The notes beneath the pieces were generated by a model, which was not told the origin of the DNA, ran no database searches, and worked only from the letters and a program-made list of their open reading frames with translations. This document shows, one piece after another, positions 25,169-33,918 of a stretch of DNA of 64,000 nt (position 1 is the first letter of the stretch; each line of letters begins with the position of its first letter). The DNA comes from Xanthocytophaga flava (GTDB lineage: Bacteria; Bacteroidota; Bacteroidia; Cytophagales; 172606-1): NCBI RefSeq assembly GCF_030068545.1, contig NZ_JASJOR010000018.1:1-64000 (forward strand), given 5' to 3'. The position numbers and the translations under genes are program-made.

Positions 25169-26551
25169 ATGCCTTACCACCAAACTATACATAATTACAC
25201 ATATCATTTTCCAGACCTGAAGACTTTATTGGCTAAAGCAACACCAGCAAGATCCGGAGATTATCTGGCAGGAGTTGCAGCAGAAAGTGCTCAGGAACGT
25301 GTAGCTGCGCAAATGGCTCTGGCTGATGTGCCTTTATCTACTTTTCTAACAGAGCATGTGATTCCATATGAAGAAGACGAAGTGACCCGGCTCATCATGG
25401 ATTCGCATGATATGAATGCTTTTTCGTCTGTAAAACATCTGACTGTAGGGGAGTTTCGCAATTATTTACTTTCTGATCAGGTGACTACCGATGTCCTGAA
25501 TAACCTTACTGCAGGACTTACTCCTGAGATGGTGGCTGCTGTTTCAAAATTAATGAGAGTACAGGATTTGATTACTGTATCTGCTAAGTGTGAGGTAATT
25601 ACCAGATTTCGGAATACCATAGGGTTAAAAGGGCATTTCTCAACCCGGTTACAGCCTAACCACCCCACAGACGATTACAAAGGAATTGCAGCCAGCATTC
25701 TGGATGGCTTATTATATGGTAATGGAGATGCAGTAATTGGGCTTAACCCAGCAACAGACAATATACCTACTGTGATTCGACTGCTGGAAATGATTGACTC
25801 TATCCGAATGCAGTTCGCTATTCCAACGCAATCATGTATATTAAGTCATATCACTACTACTATTCAGGCGATAGAAAAAGGTGCTCCTGTAGATTTGGTC
25901 TTTCAGTCTATTGGAGGTACAGAGGCAACCAATACTTCCTTTGGCGTTAATCTGGCACTGCTTCGGGAAGGGTATGAAGCAGCTTTGTCGTTAAACAGAG
26001 GAACTGTAGGCTCCAATGTGATGTATTTTGAAACTGGACAGGGGAGTAGCCTGTCAGCTAATGCTCACCATGGGGTAGATCAACAAACCTGTGAGGCGCG
26101 GGCCTATGCTGTTGCCAGAGCTTTTAATCCATTGCTGGTAAATACTGTAGTGGGTTTTATTGGACCTGAGTACTTATATGATGGCAAGCAAATTATGCGT
26201 GCCGGGCTGGAAGATCATTTTTGTGGAAAGCTTCTGGGATTGCCTATGGGAATCGACATTTGTTATACCAATCATGCAGAGGCAGACCAGGATGATATGG
26301 ATACCTTACTGACATTAATGGGTACTGCGGGTTGCAATTATATTATGGGTGTACCAGGTGCAGATGATGTGATGTTGCATTACCAGAGTACTTCCTTTCA
26401 CGATGCATTGTATGTTCGTAAGCTTCTGGGGTTGCGACCTGCTCCGGAATTTGAAGACTGGCTGATTCGTATGAATATATTTGATGAGAAGCTGCAGCTG
26501 CAGACTATTTCACACCGACACCAGCTACTAGCTGAATTAGGTACAGTATAA
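25169..26551 (+). CDS. eutB: Ethanolamine ammonia-lyase, large subunit
   Basis: Catalytic subunit of the adenosylcobalamin-dependent lyase that turns ethanolamine into acetaldehyde and ammonia. It has 460 residues, close to E. coli EutB. Family blocks are all present: VAAVSKLMRVQDLI, TRFRNTIGLKGHFSTRLQPNHPTDD, GDAVIGLNPATDNI, QSIGGTEATNTSFGVNL, YFETGQGSSLSANAHHGVDQQTCEARAY, and HDALYVRKLLGLRPAPEFEDWL. It starts with ATG at 25169. The eutC gene follows 35 bp later. No eutA reactivase, eutH transporter, or microcompartment shell gene is present within 25 kb on either side in this window. Confidence 0.96.
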   Translation: MPYHQTIHNYTYHFPDLKTLLAKATPARSGDYLAGVAAESAQERVAAQMALADVPLSTFLTEHVIPYEEDEVTRLIMDSHDMNAFSSVKHLTVGEFRNYLLSDQVTTDVLNNLTAGLTPEMVAAVSKLMRVQDLITVSAKCEVITRFRNTIGLKGHFSTRLQPNHPTDDYKGIAASILDGLLYGNGDAVIGLNPATDNIPTVIRLLEMIDSIRMQFAIPTQSCILSHITTTIQAIEKGAPVDLVFQSIGGTEATNTSFGVNLALLREGYEAALSLNRGTVGSNVMYFETGQGSSLSANAHHGVDQQTCEARAYAVARAFNPLLVNTVVGFIGPEYLYDGKQIMRAGLEDHFCGKLLGLPMGIDICYTNHAEADQDDMDTLLTLMGTAGCNYIMGVPGADDVMLHYQSTSFHDALYVRKLLGLRPAPEFEDWLIRMNIFDEKLQLQTISHRHQLLAELGTV

Positions 26552-26586
26552 GTATATTCCATCATTTATTCCATAGTTAATTAACA

Positions 26587-27348
26587 ATGAGTTCCGTGAT
26601 ATCTGATCCATGGGAAGGATTGCGTCAATTTACAGCAGCGCGTATTGCTTTAGGACATACAGGACATAGCCTGCCTACAGATGCCTTGCTAGCCTTTCAG
26701 TCTGACCATGCACAGGCTCGTGATGCTGTTTATTCTTCACTTAATAAAGAACAGCTTATTCCAGAACTTCAACCATTGGTTCAGACCTGTATATGTCTTA
26801 CCAGTCAGGCACAAAACAGGCAGCAATATCTGCAGCGACCCGATTGGGGACGAAAACTTTCAGCTGTATCCAAACAAAAGTTAATTGAACGGAATACTAC
26901 AGAAAATGATTTAAGTATCGTCATTGCGGATGGTCTTTCTGCCAGTGCTATTAATCAGCATGTAGTCCCTTTATTGTCATTATTGATCCCTGTATTAGTA
27001 GACAAGGGATGGACTTTAGCTCCTGTATGTCTGGTAGAACAGGGGCGGGTAGCTATTGCTGATGAAATAGGTTTTCTGCAGAAATCAAAAATAACCCTGA
27101 TACTGATTGGAGAACGTCCTGGACTTTCTTCTCCGGATAGTATGGGTGCATATCTGACTTTTCAGCCCAAACCTGGGCTTACAGATGAAAGCCGGAACTG
27201 CATTTCTAATATCCGACCTGCTGGCTTACATTATCCTCTGGCTGCAGAGAAAATCTATTATTTACTCAATCAAATGAAAATCAAACAAATCAGTGGAGTA
27301 AACCTCAAAGATGAAATGGAATTGCCAGGAGGAAAATTACTGGATTAA
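26587..27348 (+). CDS. eutC: Ethanolamine ammonia-lyase, small subunit
   Basis: Small subunit of ethanolamine ammonia-lyase, 253 residues. It supplies much of the cobalamin-binding surface with EutB. The conserved segments are IVIADGLSASAINQHVVPLLSLLIP, IADEIGFLQKSKITLILIGERPGLSSPDSMGAYLTFQPKPG, and RNCISNIRPAGLHYPLAAEKI. It starts with ATG at 26587. It is co-directional with eutB and ends at a long inverted repeat shared with the convergent ebo genes. Confidence 0.95.
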   Translation: MSSVISDPWEGLRQFTAARIALGHTGHSLPTDALLAFQSDHAQARDAVYSSLNKEQLIPELQPLVQTCICLTSQAQNRQQYLQRPDWGRKLSAVSKQKLIERNTTENDLSIVIADGLSASAINQHVVPLLSLLIPVLVDKGWTLAPVCLVEQGRVAIADEIGFLQKSKITLILIGERPGLSSPDSMGAYLTFQPKPGLTDESRNCISNIRPAGLHYPLAAEKIYYLLNQMKIKQISGVNLKDEMELPGGKLLD

Positions 27349-27362
27349 AGAGAGTAGAGGTA

Positions 27363-27411
27363 TTGCCATTTGGTTGAAGAGGCAATTGTAGATCTTTCAA
27401 CCAAATGGCAA
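27363..27411. terminator. Bidirectional terminator between eutC and eboB
   Basis: Perfect 16-bp inverted repeat (TTGCCATTTGGTTGAA / TTCAACCAAATGGCAA, 27363-27378 and 27396-27411) with a 17-base loop, placed between convergent genes. T-runs on both sides are weak, so its terminator role is likely but not certain. Confidence 0.6.
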
Positions 27412-27423
27412 GGTGTATTTCGC

Positions 27424-28347
27424 TTATCGAATGATATTATTAGATAGCTTTTCTACACGTGGATCACGACCACCACGTAGTACGGAGTTTCCGTTAAAAC
27501 GTTCGCGTTGATCAATGTTTGTGTCCTGCAACCAATCCTCTTCTTTCATTTGACCACTTTGCCCAAAGGCTGCCAGTGCATTGTTATAGGTTACATCCTT
27601 AACTTGTTCAATCGAAATGCCTCTTTCAAGCATCAATGCTGCTGTTTTAGGTACTGCCAACGGATCTGAAATACCCCAATCTGCAGCACTGTTGATCATA
27701 ATGCGTTCAGAACCATATTTTTTTACGATCTCAACCATACGTTCGTTACCCATTTTGGTAGAAGGATAAATACTGAACGCTGCCCAGAAGCCTCTGTCTA
27801 ATACTTCTTTTACAGTTTCTTCGTTGTTATGGTCTACAATGACTTTTGACGGATCAAGACCATGCTCGATACATACATCCATACTACGGCCTGTGCCTGC
27901 TTTTTTATCTCTGTGTGGAGTGTGAATCTGTACAGGTAAATCCAGTTCTTTGGCTAGTTCCAACTGAAGACGATAGTATTTGTCTTCCAGAGGCGTTTGA
28001 TCATCATATCCGATTTCTCCAATACCAACTACTCCTTCTTTGGTAGCAAACAAAGGCAGTAATTCCATCACACCTTCAGCCAGGTATTCGTTATTAGCTT
28101 CTTTGGAGTTTAAACCTACTGTACAATAATGTTTGATTCCAAACTGACTTGCCCGAAACCGTTCCCAGCCTACCAGCATACTCAGATAGTCTTTGTAGGA
28201 GCCAGCCTCTGTACGAGGTTGACCCAGCCAGAATGCTGGCTCAATAACTGCGACTACCCCATTGGCACGCAATGCCTCGTAGTCATCTGTAATGCGTGAA
28301 ATACAATGAATATGTGGATCTATGAAAATCAGATTTTGTGCGTCCAT
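27424..28347 (-). CDS. EboB-like TatD-family metal-dependent hydrolase
   Basis: TatD/amidohydrolase-fold protein of 307 residues, start at the ATG at 28347 (MDAQNLIFIDPHIHC); the open frame above it has no support and would run into the eboA gene. Metal-site motifs: DPHIHC, GVVGIGEIGYD, LPVQIHTPHRD, VIVDHNNEE, and INSAADWG. It follows eboA by 73 bp on the same strand. In ebo clusters (eustigmatophyte-bacterial operon) a TatD hydrolase is the second gene, so I assign it to EboB. The other ebo genes (eboC UbiA-like to eboF) are not in the window. Confidence 0.75.
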   Translation of the reverse strand: MDAQNLIFIDPHIHCISRITDDYEALRANGVVAVIEPAFWLGQPRTEAGSYKDYLSMLVGWERFRASQFGIKHYCTVGLNSKEANNEYLAEGVMELLPLFATKEGVVGIGEIGYDDQTPLEDKYYRLQLELAKELDLPVQIHTPHRDKKAGTGRSMDVCIEHGLDPSKVIVDHNNEETVKEVLDRGFWAAFSIYPSTKMGNERMVEIVKKYGSERIMINSAADWGISDPLAVPKTAALMLERGISIEQVKDVTYNNALAAFGQSGQMKEEDWLQDTNIDQRERFNGNSVLRGGRDPRVEKLSNNIIR

Positions 28348-28420
28348 CTTGGTTATTTTTGAATAATGATAGAATATATAAATACTATGGTCTGTGATAA
28401 TTGACAGATGATAGTTGGTT

Positions 28421-29302
28421 TCATTGTAAGGTACTCCAGGTAAGTTCTTGGTTTTTGATTTTTTCAACCAGATCCGGACGTTTGGATAGTGCCAACGACT
28501 TGGCTGAAATATGATTGCCTTGCATACAAAGTAATACTGCCGCTTGTTGTTCTGTCTCTGTTCCTTTTTCAAACAGATGTTCTACATCTATCAATACTGC
28601 ATCATCTACAAAAGGAGCAATGATCCGCCATACTTCATGTGTAACCGGACGTCCTGCTGCCCAACGTTCATGGACAAAGTCACGAAGGATACGGGCTAAT
28701 GTGGCATTGGCTCGTTGATCTAACCCCTGAATACGATGCAATGGACTACCAATGAACACAGATTTAAGTATCATCTGATTCCAGGCGGCTTCATCCATAT
28801 ACTCCATAGGATAAGGATTATCCAGAGCTAGAGCATTAAAAACGACACTCATATTGGTTCGTACTCCTTCTGATGCCCGAAAACGTAATGCTTCCGGATG
28901 AGGGAGTAGGGGAAGTGCCAGATATAATGCTGTAAGTTCACCTACTTCTGCCGTGGTAAATAACTGATCCAATGCTTTTATATATTCCTCTTTGTTATCG
29001 TGAGGAAGCATGAGTAAGATTAAAATACGGGTTGCCTGTTCGGTAGTCCACTGAGTAGGAGTAAGGCCCTTTCGCAATTGCTGTGCTATGCTTAAATCTT
29101 CCGGACTGAGTTGTAAAGGTAGTTTGCCGACCATACGGGGGGCAAGACCAAACGCCAGATAAAAATCCTTAAGAGTGACAGGTTCACTCAAGGTTACAAT
29201 TTTTTGTTTCAGCCATTCATTTCCTTTGGCATCTGTGCTGCCATGCAGCCATTTTTTCAGAAGGTCATGGACCTGTATAATATCTGCCTGATACGTGGAC
29301 AT
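28421..29302 (-). CDS. EboA-domain protein
   Basis: EboA of the ebo metabolite-traffic cluster, 293 residues from ATG at 29302 (MSTYQADI); an upstream TTG is also in frame. Recognised by the block NPYPMEYMDEAAWNQMILKSVFIGSP, followed by HRIQGLDQRANATLARILRDFVHERWAAGR, and VTHEVWRIIAPF, all typical of EboA. The ebo cluster is known from cyanobacteria, where it is required for export of the scytonemin precursor, and from Bacteroidota and some eukaryotic symbionts. Here only eboA and eboB are next to each other. EboA's own biochemical function is unknown. Confidence 0.8.
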   Translation of the reverse strand: MSTYQADIIQVHDLLKKWLHGSTDAKGNEWLKQKIVTLSEPVTLKDFYLAFGLAPRMVGKLPLQLSPEDLSIAQQLRKGLTPTQWTTEQATRILILLMLPHDNKEEYIKALDQLFTTAEVGELTALYLALPLLPHPEALRFRASEGVRTNMSVVFNALALDNPYPMEYMDEAAWNQMILKSVFIGSPLHRIQGLDQRANATLARILRDFVHERWAAGRPVTHEVWRIIAPFVDDAVLIDVEHLFEKGTETEQQAAVLLCMQGNHISAKSLALSKRPDLVEKIKNQELTWSTLQ

Positions 29303-29458
29303 ATGCTTCAATTGTTAGGAGGGCAAAGGTTCGTAAATCTGTTCTTTTTTAAAAGAATTTTAAAATGATTTTAATCAATATTTCCGTATGGCAGTAAATT
29401 TGCTATAAGTTTTCTACATCATTAGTAACAATTAACACACTCTGCTTTTAACGTTTTT

Positions 29459-30142
29459 ATGTGCAAAAAGATATTTTTACTACTTGTGGTTTCTATTTCA
29501 TTTACTCATTTACTTGCTGCTCAGCAACATACAGATAGCCTGAAAGCAAATAAAAGAAGTTATATTTCCTTAGGGCTGGGTATTAGTCGTGGTGTAGGAA
29601 AGTTTGGTCAGAGCGCATCCGTTAGCCAGAGAGATGGGTTTGCTTTAACTGGTTTAAATATTCAGCTGGAACGCGTAGTATTTGGAAGTCATAACGCAGG
29701 ATTTGGACTCACTGCAGGACGCTTTACCAATGCTTTGGATGGCGATATGTATGTAAGTGGTTTTTCTGGAAACCCCAAGGTTTCAGATGCAAAGCCATGG
29801 CGTACATTGTATTTGATGACCGGACCTTATATTACTATACCTACCCGTTATATTGACATTGATTTTAAATGTGTGGGTGGATTCTTATTTGTCAAACGCC
29901 CAAGTTTTACACTTACCTATCCTGATCAGAGCCACTCGTATTATACATCTTCTTCATCTAAGGCTAGTTTTGGATTGAATATGGGTTCAAATATTCGTCT
30001 AAAAATGTCTGACAAAACCCAGTTTAAGATAGGAATTGATTATATAACCAGTACGGCAAATATTAAGGATGATAATTATTCATTTAAGCAAAAGCTAAAT
30101 GTGTTTAACATATCGTGGGGACTTGTGTTTTTAATGAATTAG
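29459..30142 (+). CDS. Outer-membrane beta-barrel protein, function unknown
   Basis: Exported protein of 227 residues with a signal peptide ending near residue 22 (HLLAAQQ). The mature part has an alternating hydrophobic pattern with glycines, typical of an outer-membrane beta barrel of about 8 strands (RSYISLGLGISRGVGKF, LNIQLERVVFG, AGFGLTAGRF, FKIGIDYITSTA, NVFNISWGLVFLMN with C-terminal aromatic). Divergent from the eboA gene. No partner gene. Function unknown. Confidence 0.65.
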   Translation: MCKKIFLLLVVSISFTHLLAAQQHTDSLKANKRSYISLGLGISRGVGKFGQSASVSQRDGFALTGLNIQLERVVFGSHNAGFGLTAGRFTNALDGDMYVSGFSGNPKVSDAKPWRTLYLMTGPYITIPTRYIDIDFKCVGGFLFVKRPSFTLTYPDQSHSYYTSSSSKASFGLNMGSNIRLKMSDKTQFKIGIDYITSTANIKDDNYSFKQKLNVFNISWGLVFLMN

Positions 30143-30148
30143 TCGGAT

Positions 30149-30185
30149 ACCCAGTTCAGACTTTCAGGCCTGAACTGGGTTTTAC
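30149..30185. terminator. Terminator between OMP gene and M20 gene
   Basis: Perfect 11-bp stem (ACCCAGTTCAG / CTGAACTGGGT, 30149-30159 and 30170-30180), loop of 10, followed by TTTACTTTAC on the + strand. It separates the convergent genes 29459+ and 30187-. Confidence 0.75.
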
Positions 30186-30186
30186 T

Positions 30187-31485
30187 TTACTTTTTAGCCT
30201 CCATATAATCTAGTGCCATAAAGCAATAGGCTTTCACACCTGTTTTCATACCACTTTCGTCAATAAAGAAATCCGGAGTATGGTGTGCTCCTGTTTCCAA
30301 CACATTCTTACCTTTAGGCATACCTCCCACAAAGACGAAAACACCTGGGACTTTTTCCTGAAAGAAAGAAAAGTCTTCGGCACCTGTTACTGCTTTGGTT
30401 AAAGAAACATTGTCTTTACCAGCTGCTTTAACCAGACTTGCAACTGTTTTTTCTGTCAGTTCTTTGTCATTAAAAGTGATTGGATATTCACGATGGATAT
30501 CTACAACTGCTGTAGCTCCTGCACTTTCTGCAATGTTGGTAGCTGTGCGGGTAATACGTTCATGAATGGAATTCTGCATATTGGCATCTAGCGTACGTAT
30601 AGTTCCTTCCATCTTGGCTTCTTCCGGAATGATATTGCTGCGTACTCCACTATGCAATGAGCCTATCGTAACAACAGCCCCTTGGTTGGTCAGGTCTATC
30701 TGACGGCTCACAATGGTTTGTAACCCCATAATAATCTGAGAAGAAACTACAATCGGATCAACACCCAACCATGGATAGGCTCCATGTGATTGGCGACCTT
30801 TCACTGTAATATTCAGAATGTCTACAGCTGCCATTGTGCCTTCGGGGCGGTATTTGATTTTACCTACTTCTGTTTGTGCATTGATATGAATACCAAAGAT
30901 GGCATCTACTTTAGGATTTTCCAGGACACCTTCTTTTATCATCAGTTTGGCTCCGCCTTCTTCACCGTGTGGTGCTCCTTCTTCTGCTGGCTGGAAAATA
31001 AACTTTATGGTGCCTTTGATGTCTTTGCGCATACTGGTTAGTATTTCTGCAGCTCCTAACAACATTGCCATATGAGTATCGTGTCCGCAGGCATGCATGA
31101 CAGGTACTTCCTGCCCATTATACTCTGACTTTACTTTTGAAGCAAATTCAAGAGGTGCTCTTTCTGGTACGGGTAGCCCGTCCATATCGGCTCGCAATGC
31201 TACCACCGGACCTGGTTTTCCCCCTTTCAGAATAGCTACTACTCCTGTTTTAGCTACTCCTGTTTTTACCTCTAATCCTAGAGACTTTAATTTTTCAGCA
31301 ACAAATTCTGATGTTTTAAATTCCCGGTTACTTAATTCGGGATTTTGGTGAAAGTGTCGACGGTAACTGACTACTTTTTGTTCAATCTGATCGGCCATAC
31401 TTTCAACATGACCTTTATAGGTCTGGCCTGACACTTGAAATGCCATTGCTCCACTCAATAGGGTTAGTAAAATTGTTTTCTTCAT
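30187..31485 (-). CDS. M20-family amidohydrolase (hippurate/IAA-amino acid hydrolase type)
   Basis: Exported metal-dependent amidohydrolase of 432 residues. Start at the ATG at 31485, which begins a signal peptide (MKKTILLTLLSGAMAFQVSGQ); the upstream open frame is not used. Metal site: HACGHDTH (131-138) and PAEEG (Glu168, Glu169), and a C-terminal HHTPDF. The dimerisation (lid) domain is the segment GRQSHGAYPWLGVDPI. The closest functional types are N-acyl-amino-acid or hippurate hydrolases. It acts in the periplasm. It is convergent with the gene before it. Confidence 0.9.
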   Translation of the reverse strand: MKKTILLTLLSGAMAFQVSGQTYKGHVESMADQIEQKVVSYRRHFHQNPELSNREFKTSEFVAEKLKSLGLEVKTGVAKTGVVAILKGGKPGPVVALRADMDGLPVPERAPLEFASKVKSEYNGQEVPVMHACGHDTHMAMLLGAAEILTSMRKDIKGTIKFIFQPAEEGAPHGEEGGAKLMIKEGVLENPKVDAIFGIHINAQTEVGKIKYRPEGTMAAVDILNITVKGRQSHGAYPWLGVDPIVVSSQIIMGLQTIVSRQIDLTNQGAVVTIGSLHSGVRSNIIPEEAKMEGTIRTLDANMQNSIHERITRTATNIAESAGATAVVDIHREYPITFNDKELTEKTVASLVKAAGKDNVSLTKAVTGAEDFSFFQEKVPGVFVFVGGMPKGKNVLETGAHHTPDFFIDESGMKTGVKAYCFMALDYMEAKK

Positions 31486-31707
31486 TGGTTTTGTTTGGTT
31501 AGGAAAAAGGGCCTGGTAATTATATTCACTAATGTAAAATTCATTGTGATGAAATATACAGAAATACAGTTGTGCTTTTTTATCTATTTCTGACACTGGT
31601 TTATTCAGATATAAAAACATCCTTTATGAATTCTCTATATTTGGCGGTAATTTCATTAAACCGGGATTGAATATTGGTTTAAAAGTATTTATACAATATT
31701 TCTATTT

Positions 31708-32796
31708 ATGAAACCTAATTTTGTCGGAATTTTATTTTTTGCTTCTCTTGTTTTTGTGAATATATGTATTGCACAGAAGAACACCAAAAAGTCCAAAATG
31801 AAATTTTTCAGGGCAGACAATGCCAATATACAATATACTGGACGAATCGATTTTTCTGATCCCTCAAAGCCAAGGTTCTGGGCTGCCGGAGTGTATGTGA
31901 AAGCCCGGTTTCAGGGGACTACTTGTCATGTTATTTTGAACGATGAGGTATTGTGGGGAAATAATCATAATTATCTGACTATTGTGATTGACGACAAGAC
32001 TCCTATACGATTGCAGATGAAAGAAAAGACAGATACGATTCGTGTAGCAGAGAATCTCTCAAAAGGTATACATACTATAACAATCTGTAAAAACACGGAA
32101 TCAGGTATTGGGTATCTGGAGTTGATTGGATTCCTGTGTGAAAATGTGTTGCCTCTTCCTGCAAAGCCAGTTCGTAAATTGGAATTTATCGGGAACTCTA
32201 TCACCTGTGGTACGGGTAGTGATATATCTGAAATTCCTTGTGATAAAAACCAATGGTATGATCAGCACAATGCGTATATGGCGTATGGTCCACGAACAGC
32301 ACGCGAACTGAATGCACAATGGCATCTGACATCTGTTTCTGGTATCGGATTGATCCACAGTTGTTGTGATATGGATATTGTTATGCCACAGGTATTTGAT
32401 AAAGTGAACCAACGAGCCAATGCTGGAATTTGGGATTTTAAAAACTATACGCCAGATGCAGTTACTGTTTGCTTGGGGCAAAATGATGGTATTCAGGATT
32501 CGGCCGCTTTTTGTAGTGCGTATGTGACGTTTCTGGATACTATACGAAGCAAATATCCCAAGGCAAGTATCGTCTGTCTGACTAGTCCTATGGCTAATGA
32601 AGAGTTAAAGACCATGCAGCAAAAGTATCTGACTAGCGTTGTAGATTATGTGCACTCCAAAGGTGATAAGCAGGTGTACAAATATTTCTTCACAAAAAGC
32701 TGGAACAAAGGCTGTGGTGGCCATCCGGAATTATCAGAACATGGTGAAATTGCTCAGGAGTTAACTGTATTTTTAAAGTCAACCCTAAATTGGTAA
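31708..32796 (+). CDS. Exported SGNH esterase, CE2-like
   Basis: Serine esterase of 362 residues with a signal peptide ending near IAQ (residue 23). The N-terminal half is a jelly-roll domain (RIDFSDPSKPRFWAAGVYVKARFQG...), followed by an SGNH domain: the block LEFIGNSITCGTG with Ser164 as nucleophile, GQND near residue 258, and GGHPELSEHGEIAQ with the catalytic His. This two-domain order is that of CE2 acetyl-esterases, which deacetylate xylan and other plant polysaccharides. It starts with ATG at 31708 and is followed 22 bp later by a membrane-protein gene. Confidence 0.85.
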   Translation: MKPNFVGILFFASLVFVNICIAQKNTKKSKMKFFRADNANIQYTGRIDFSDPSKPRFWAAGVYVKARFQGTTCHVILNDEVLWGNNHNYLTIVIDDKTPIRLQMKEKTDTIRVAENLSKGIHTITICKNTESGIGYLELIGFLCENVLPLPAKPVRKLEFIGNSITCGTGSDISEIPCDKNQWYDQHNAYMAYGPRTARELNAQWHLTSVSGIGLIHSCCDMDIVMPQVFDKVNQRANAGIWDFKNYTPDAVTVCLGQNDGIQDSAAFCSAYVTFLDTIRSKYPKASIVCLTSPMANEELKTMQQKYLTSVVDYVHSKGDKQVYKYFFTKSWNKGCGGHPELSEHGEIAQELTVFLKSTLNW

Positions 32797-32818
32797 TTTC
32801 CGAAAAATATGTTTTATA

Positions 32819-33901
32819 ATGATAAGGTTTATTGTCTCTGCTGTTCTGTATAGTTTATTGATAGTGTTTTTAGTATTAGTCTGGAATACTGTTAGTTTTG
32901 TTCTTGAAGCACTTTGGGGTAATCTGGGAAACATTATATATGTAAGTGGCTATGCTATTTTGTTTTTGGGATACTTATTCCTGATGCGTCTGCAAATAAA
33001 CAAACAGCAGAAAATCTTTTTATTCTTATGTATATGGCTGGGCTTTCCATCTGTTAGAAGCAAAGTAACAAACTCTGGTTTTTTTATCAGATGTGATACC
33101 AGATTAATAAACTCCACAGATCATCACAGGAAGCTAGAGATAGCACCATATGGTGTGAGTGTACTGAACCTTATATTTCAGAAGTATAGTAGTTGTGATA
33201 GTAATGAGGTATATCGGTTTGCTAATCCTTTACTTATAGGTAAAAGTCTTATCTTCCAAATGCATTTTATTGTATTCGTCCTGATCTCTATTGGTATGAG
33301 TTTAGATTGGAGGCATAAAATGAACGATAAGATAATAGTGACCAACATTTTACTAGCTAAACTAAATAATCGAGTCAGGATTTTTTATCTTTTTTGTGGG
33401 ATATTCCTGATAGGATGGATGCTTGTAGTTTCTTTGTTTTTTTGCTTAGGTATAGAAAGCTTACTGGAATATCAATTTGCACTTTTTCTTTTTCTGTTGA
33501 ATGCAGTGATATGGATTGGACTTATCTATGCTCAAAAAAGAATGCATGTGATACTTCTGTTAATGGGATTGGTAGGGAGTTGTCCTACCATTAGCACATT
33601 TAATGTAAGCGGAACTATAGAGTTTTCCAACTGTTACACGGATTCAGAACGGACATATAAAGAGACTAATCCATATAGACTTTTATATGTAACTACTTTC
33701 ACTGGTAGTATTGTAGATTTAATCTATGAAATTCAGAAAGGGTGTAGCTCTGAACATCGGAAGTTCTTGGATTTGAATTTTACGAACAGCGCAGAAACTA
33801 TTACAGAACGGCTAATACATGTTTTGTCGATTCTGATAAGTGCTTATTGTCTGTATTTAATCTCATCATATTGGTTACAAAAATATCCCAAGGCTGTCTG
33901 A
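32819..33901 (+). CDS. Internally duplicated membrane protein, function unknown
   Basis: Membrane protein of 360 residues built of two similar halves. Each half has hydrophobic segments (roughly 6-26 and 37-57; and 192-213 and 220-240), then a polar extracytoplasmic domain of about 80 residues, then another hydrophobic segment. The two polar domains align by eye: GVSVLNLIFQKYSSCDSNEVYRF matches GSIVDLIYEIQKGCSSEHRKF, and IFQMHFIVFVLISIGMSLDW matches RLIHVLSILISAYCLYLISSYW. Hence tandem duplication. No known family. It follows the esterase by 22 bp, in the same direction. Confidence 0.65.
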   Translation: MIRFIVSAVLYSLLIVFLVLVWNTVSFVLEALWGNLGNIIYVSGYAILFLGYLFLMRLQINKQQKIFLFLCIWLGFPSVRSKVTNSGFFIRCDTRLINSTDHHRKLEIAPYGVSVLNLIFQKYSSCDSNEVYRFANPLLIGKSLIFQMHFIVFVLISIGMSLDWRHKMNDKIIVTNILLAKLNNRVRIFYLFCGIFLIGWMLVVSLFFCLGIESLLEYQFALFLFLLNAVIWIGLIYAQKRMHVILLLMGLVGSCPTISTFNVSGTIEFSNCYTDSERTYKETNPYRLLYVTTFTGSIVDLIYEIQKGCSSEHRKFLDLNFTNSAETITERLIHVLSILISAYCLYLISSYWLQKYPKAV

Positions 33902-33918
33902 TAAATAAGAGCAGTATT

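Noticed and set aside
28348..28572. N-terminal extension of the EboB-like gene
   Set aside because: The extra residues are basic and show no family; they run into the end of the EboA gene. The TatD metal motif starts just after the ATG at 28347.
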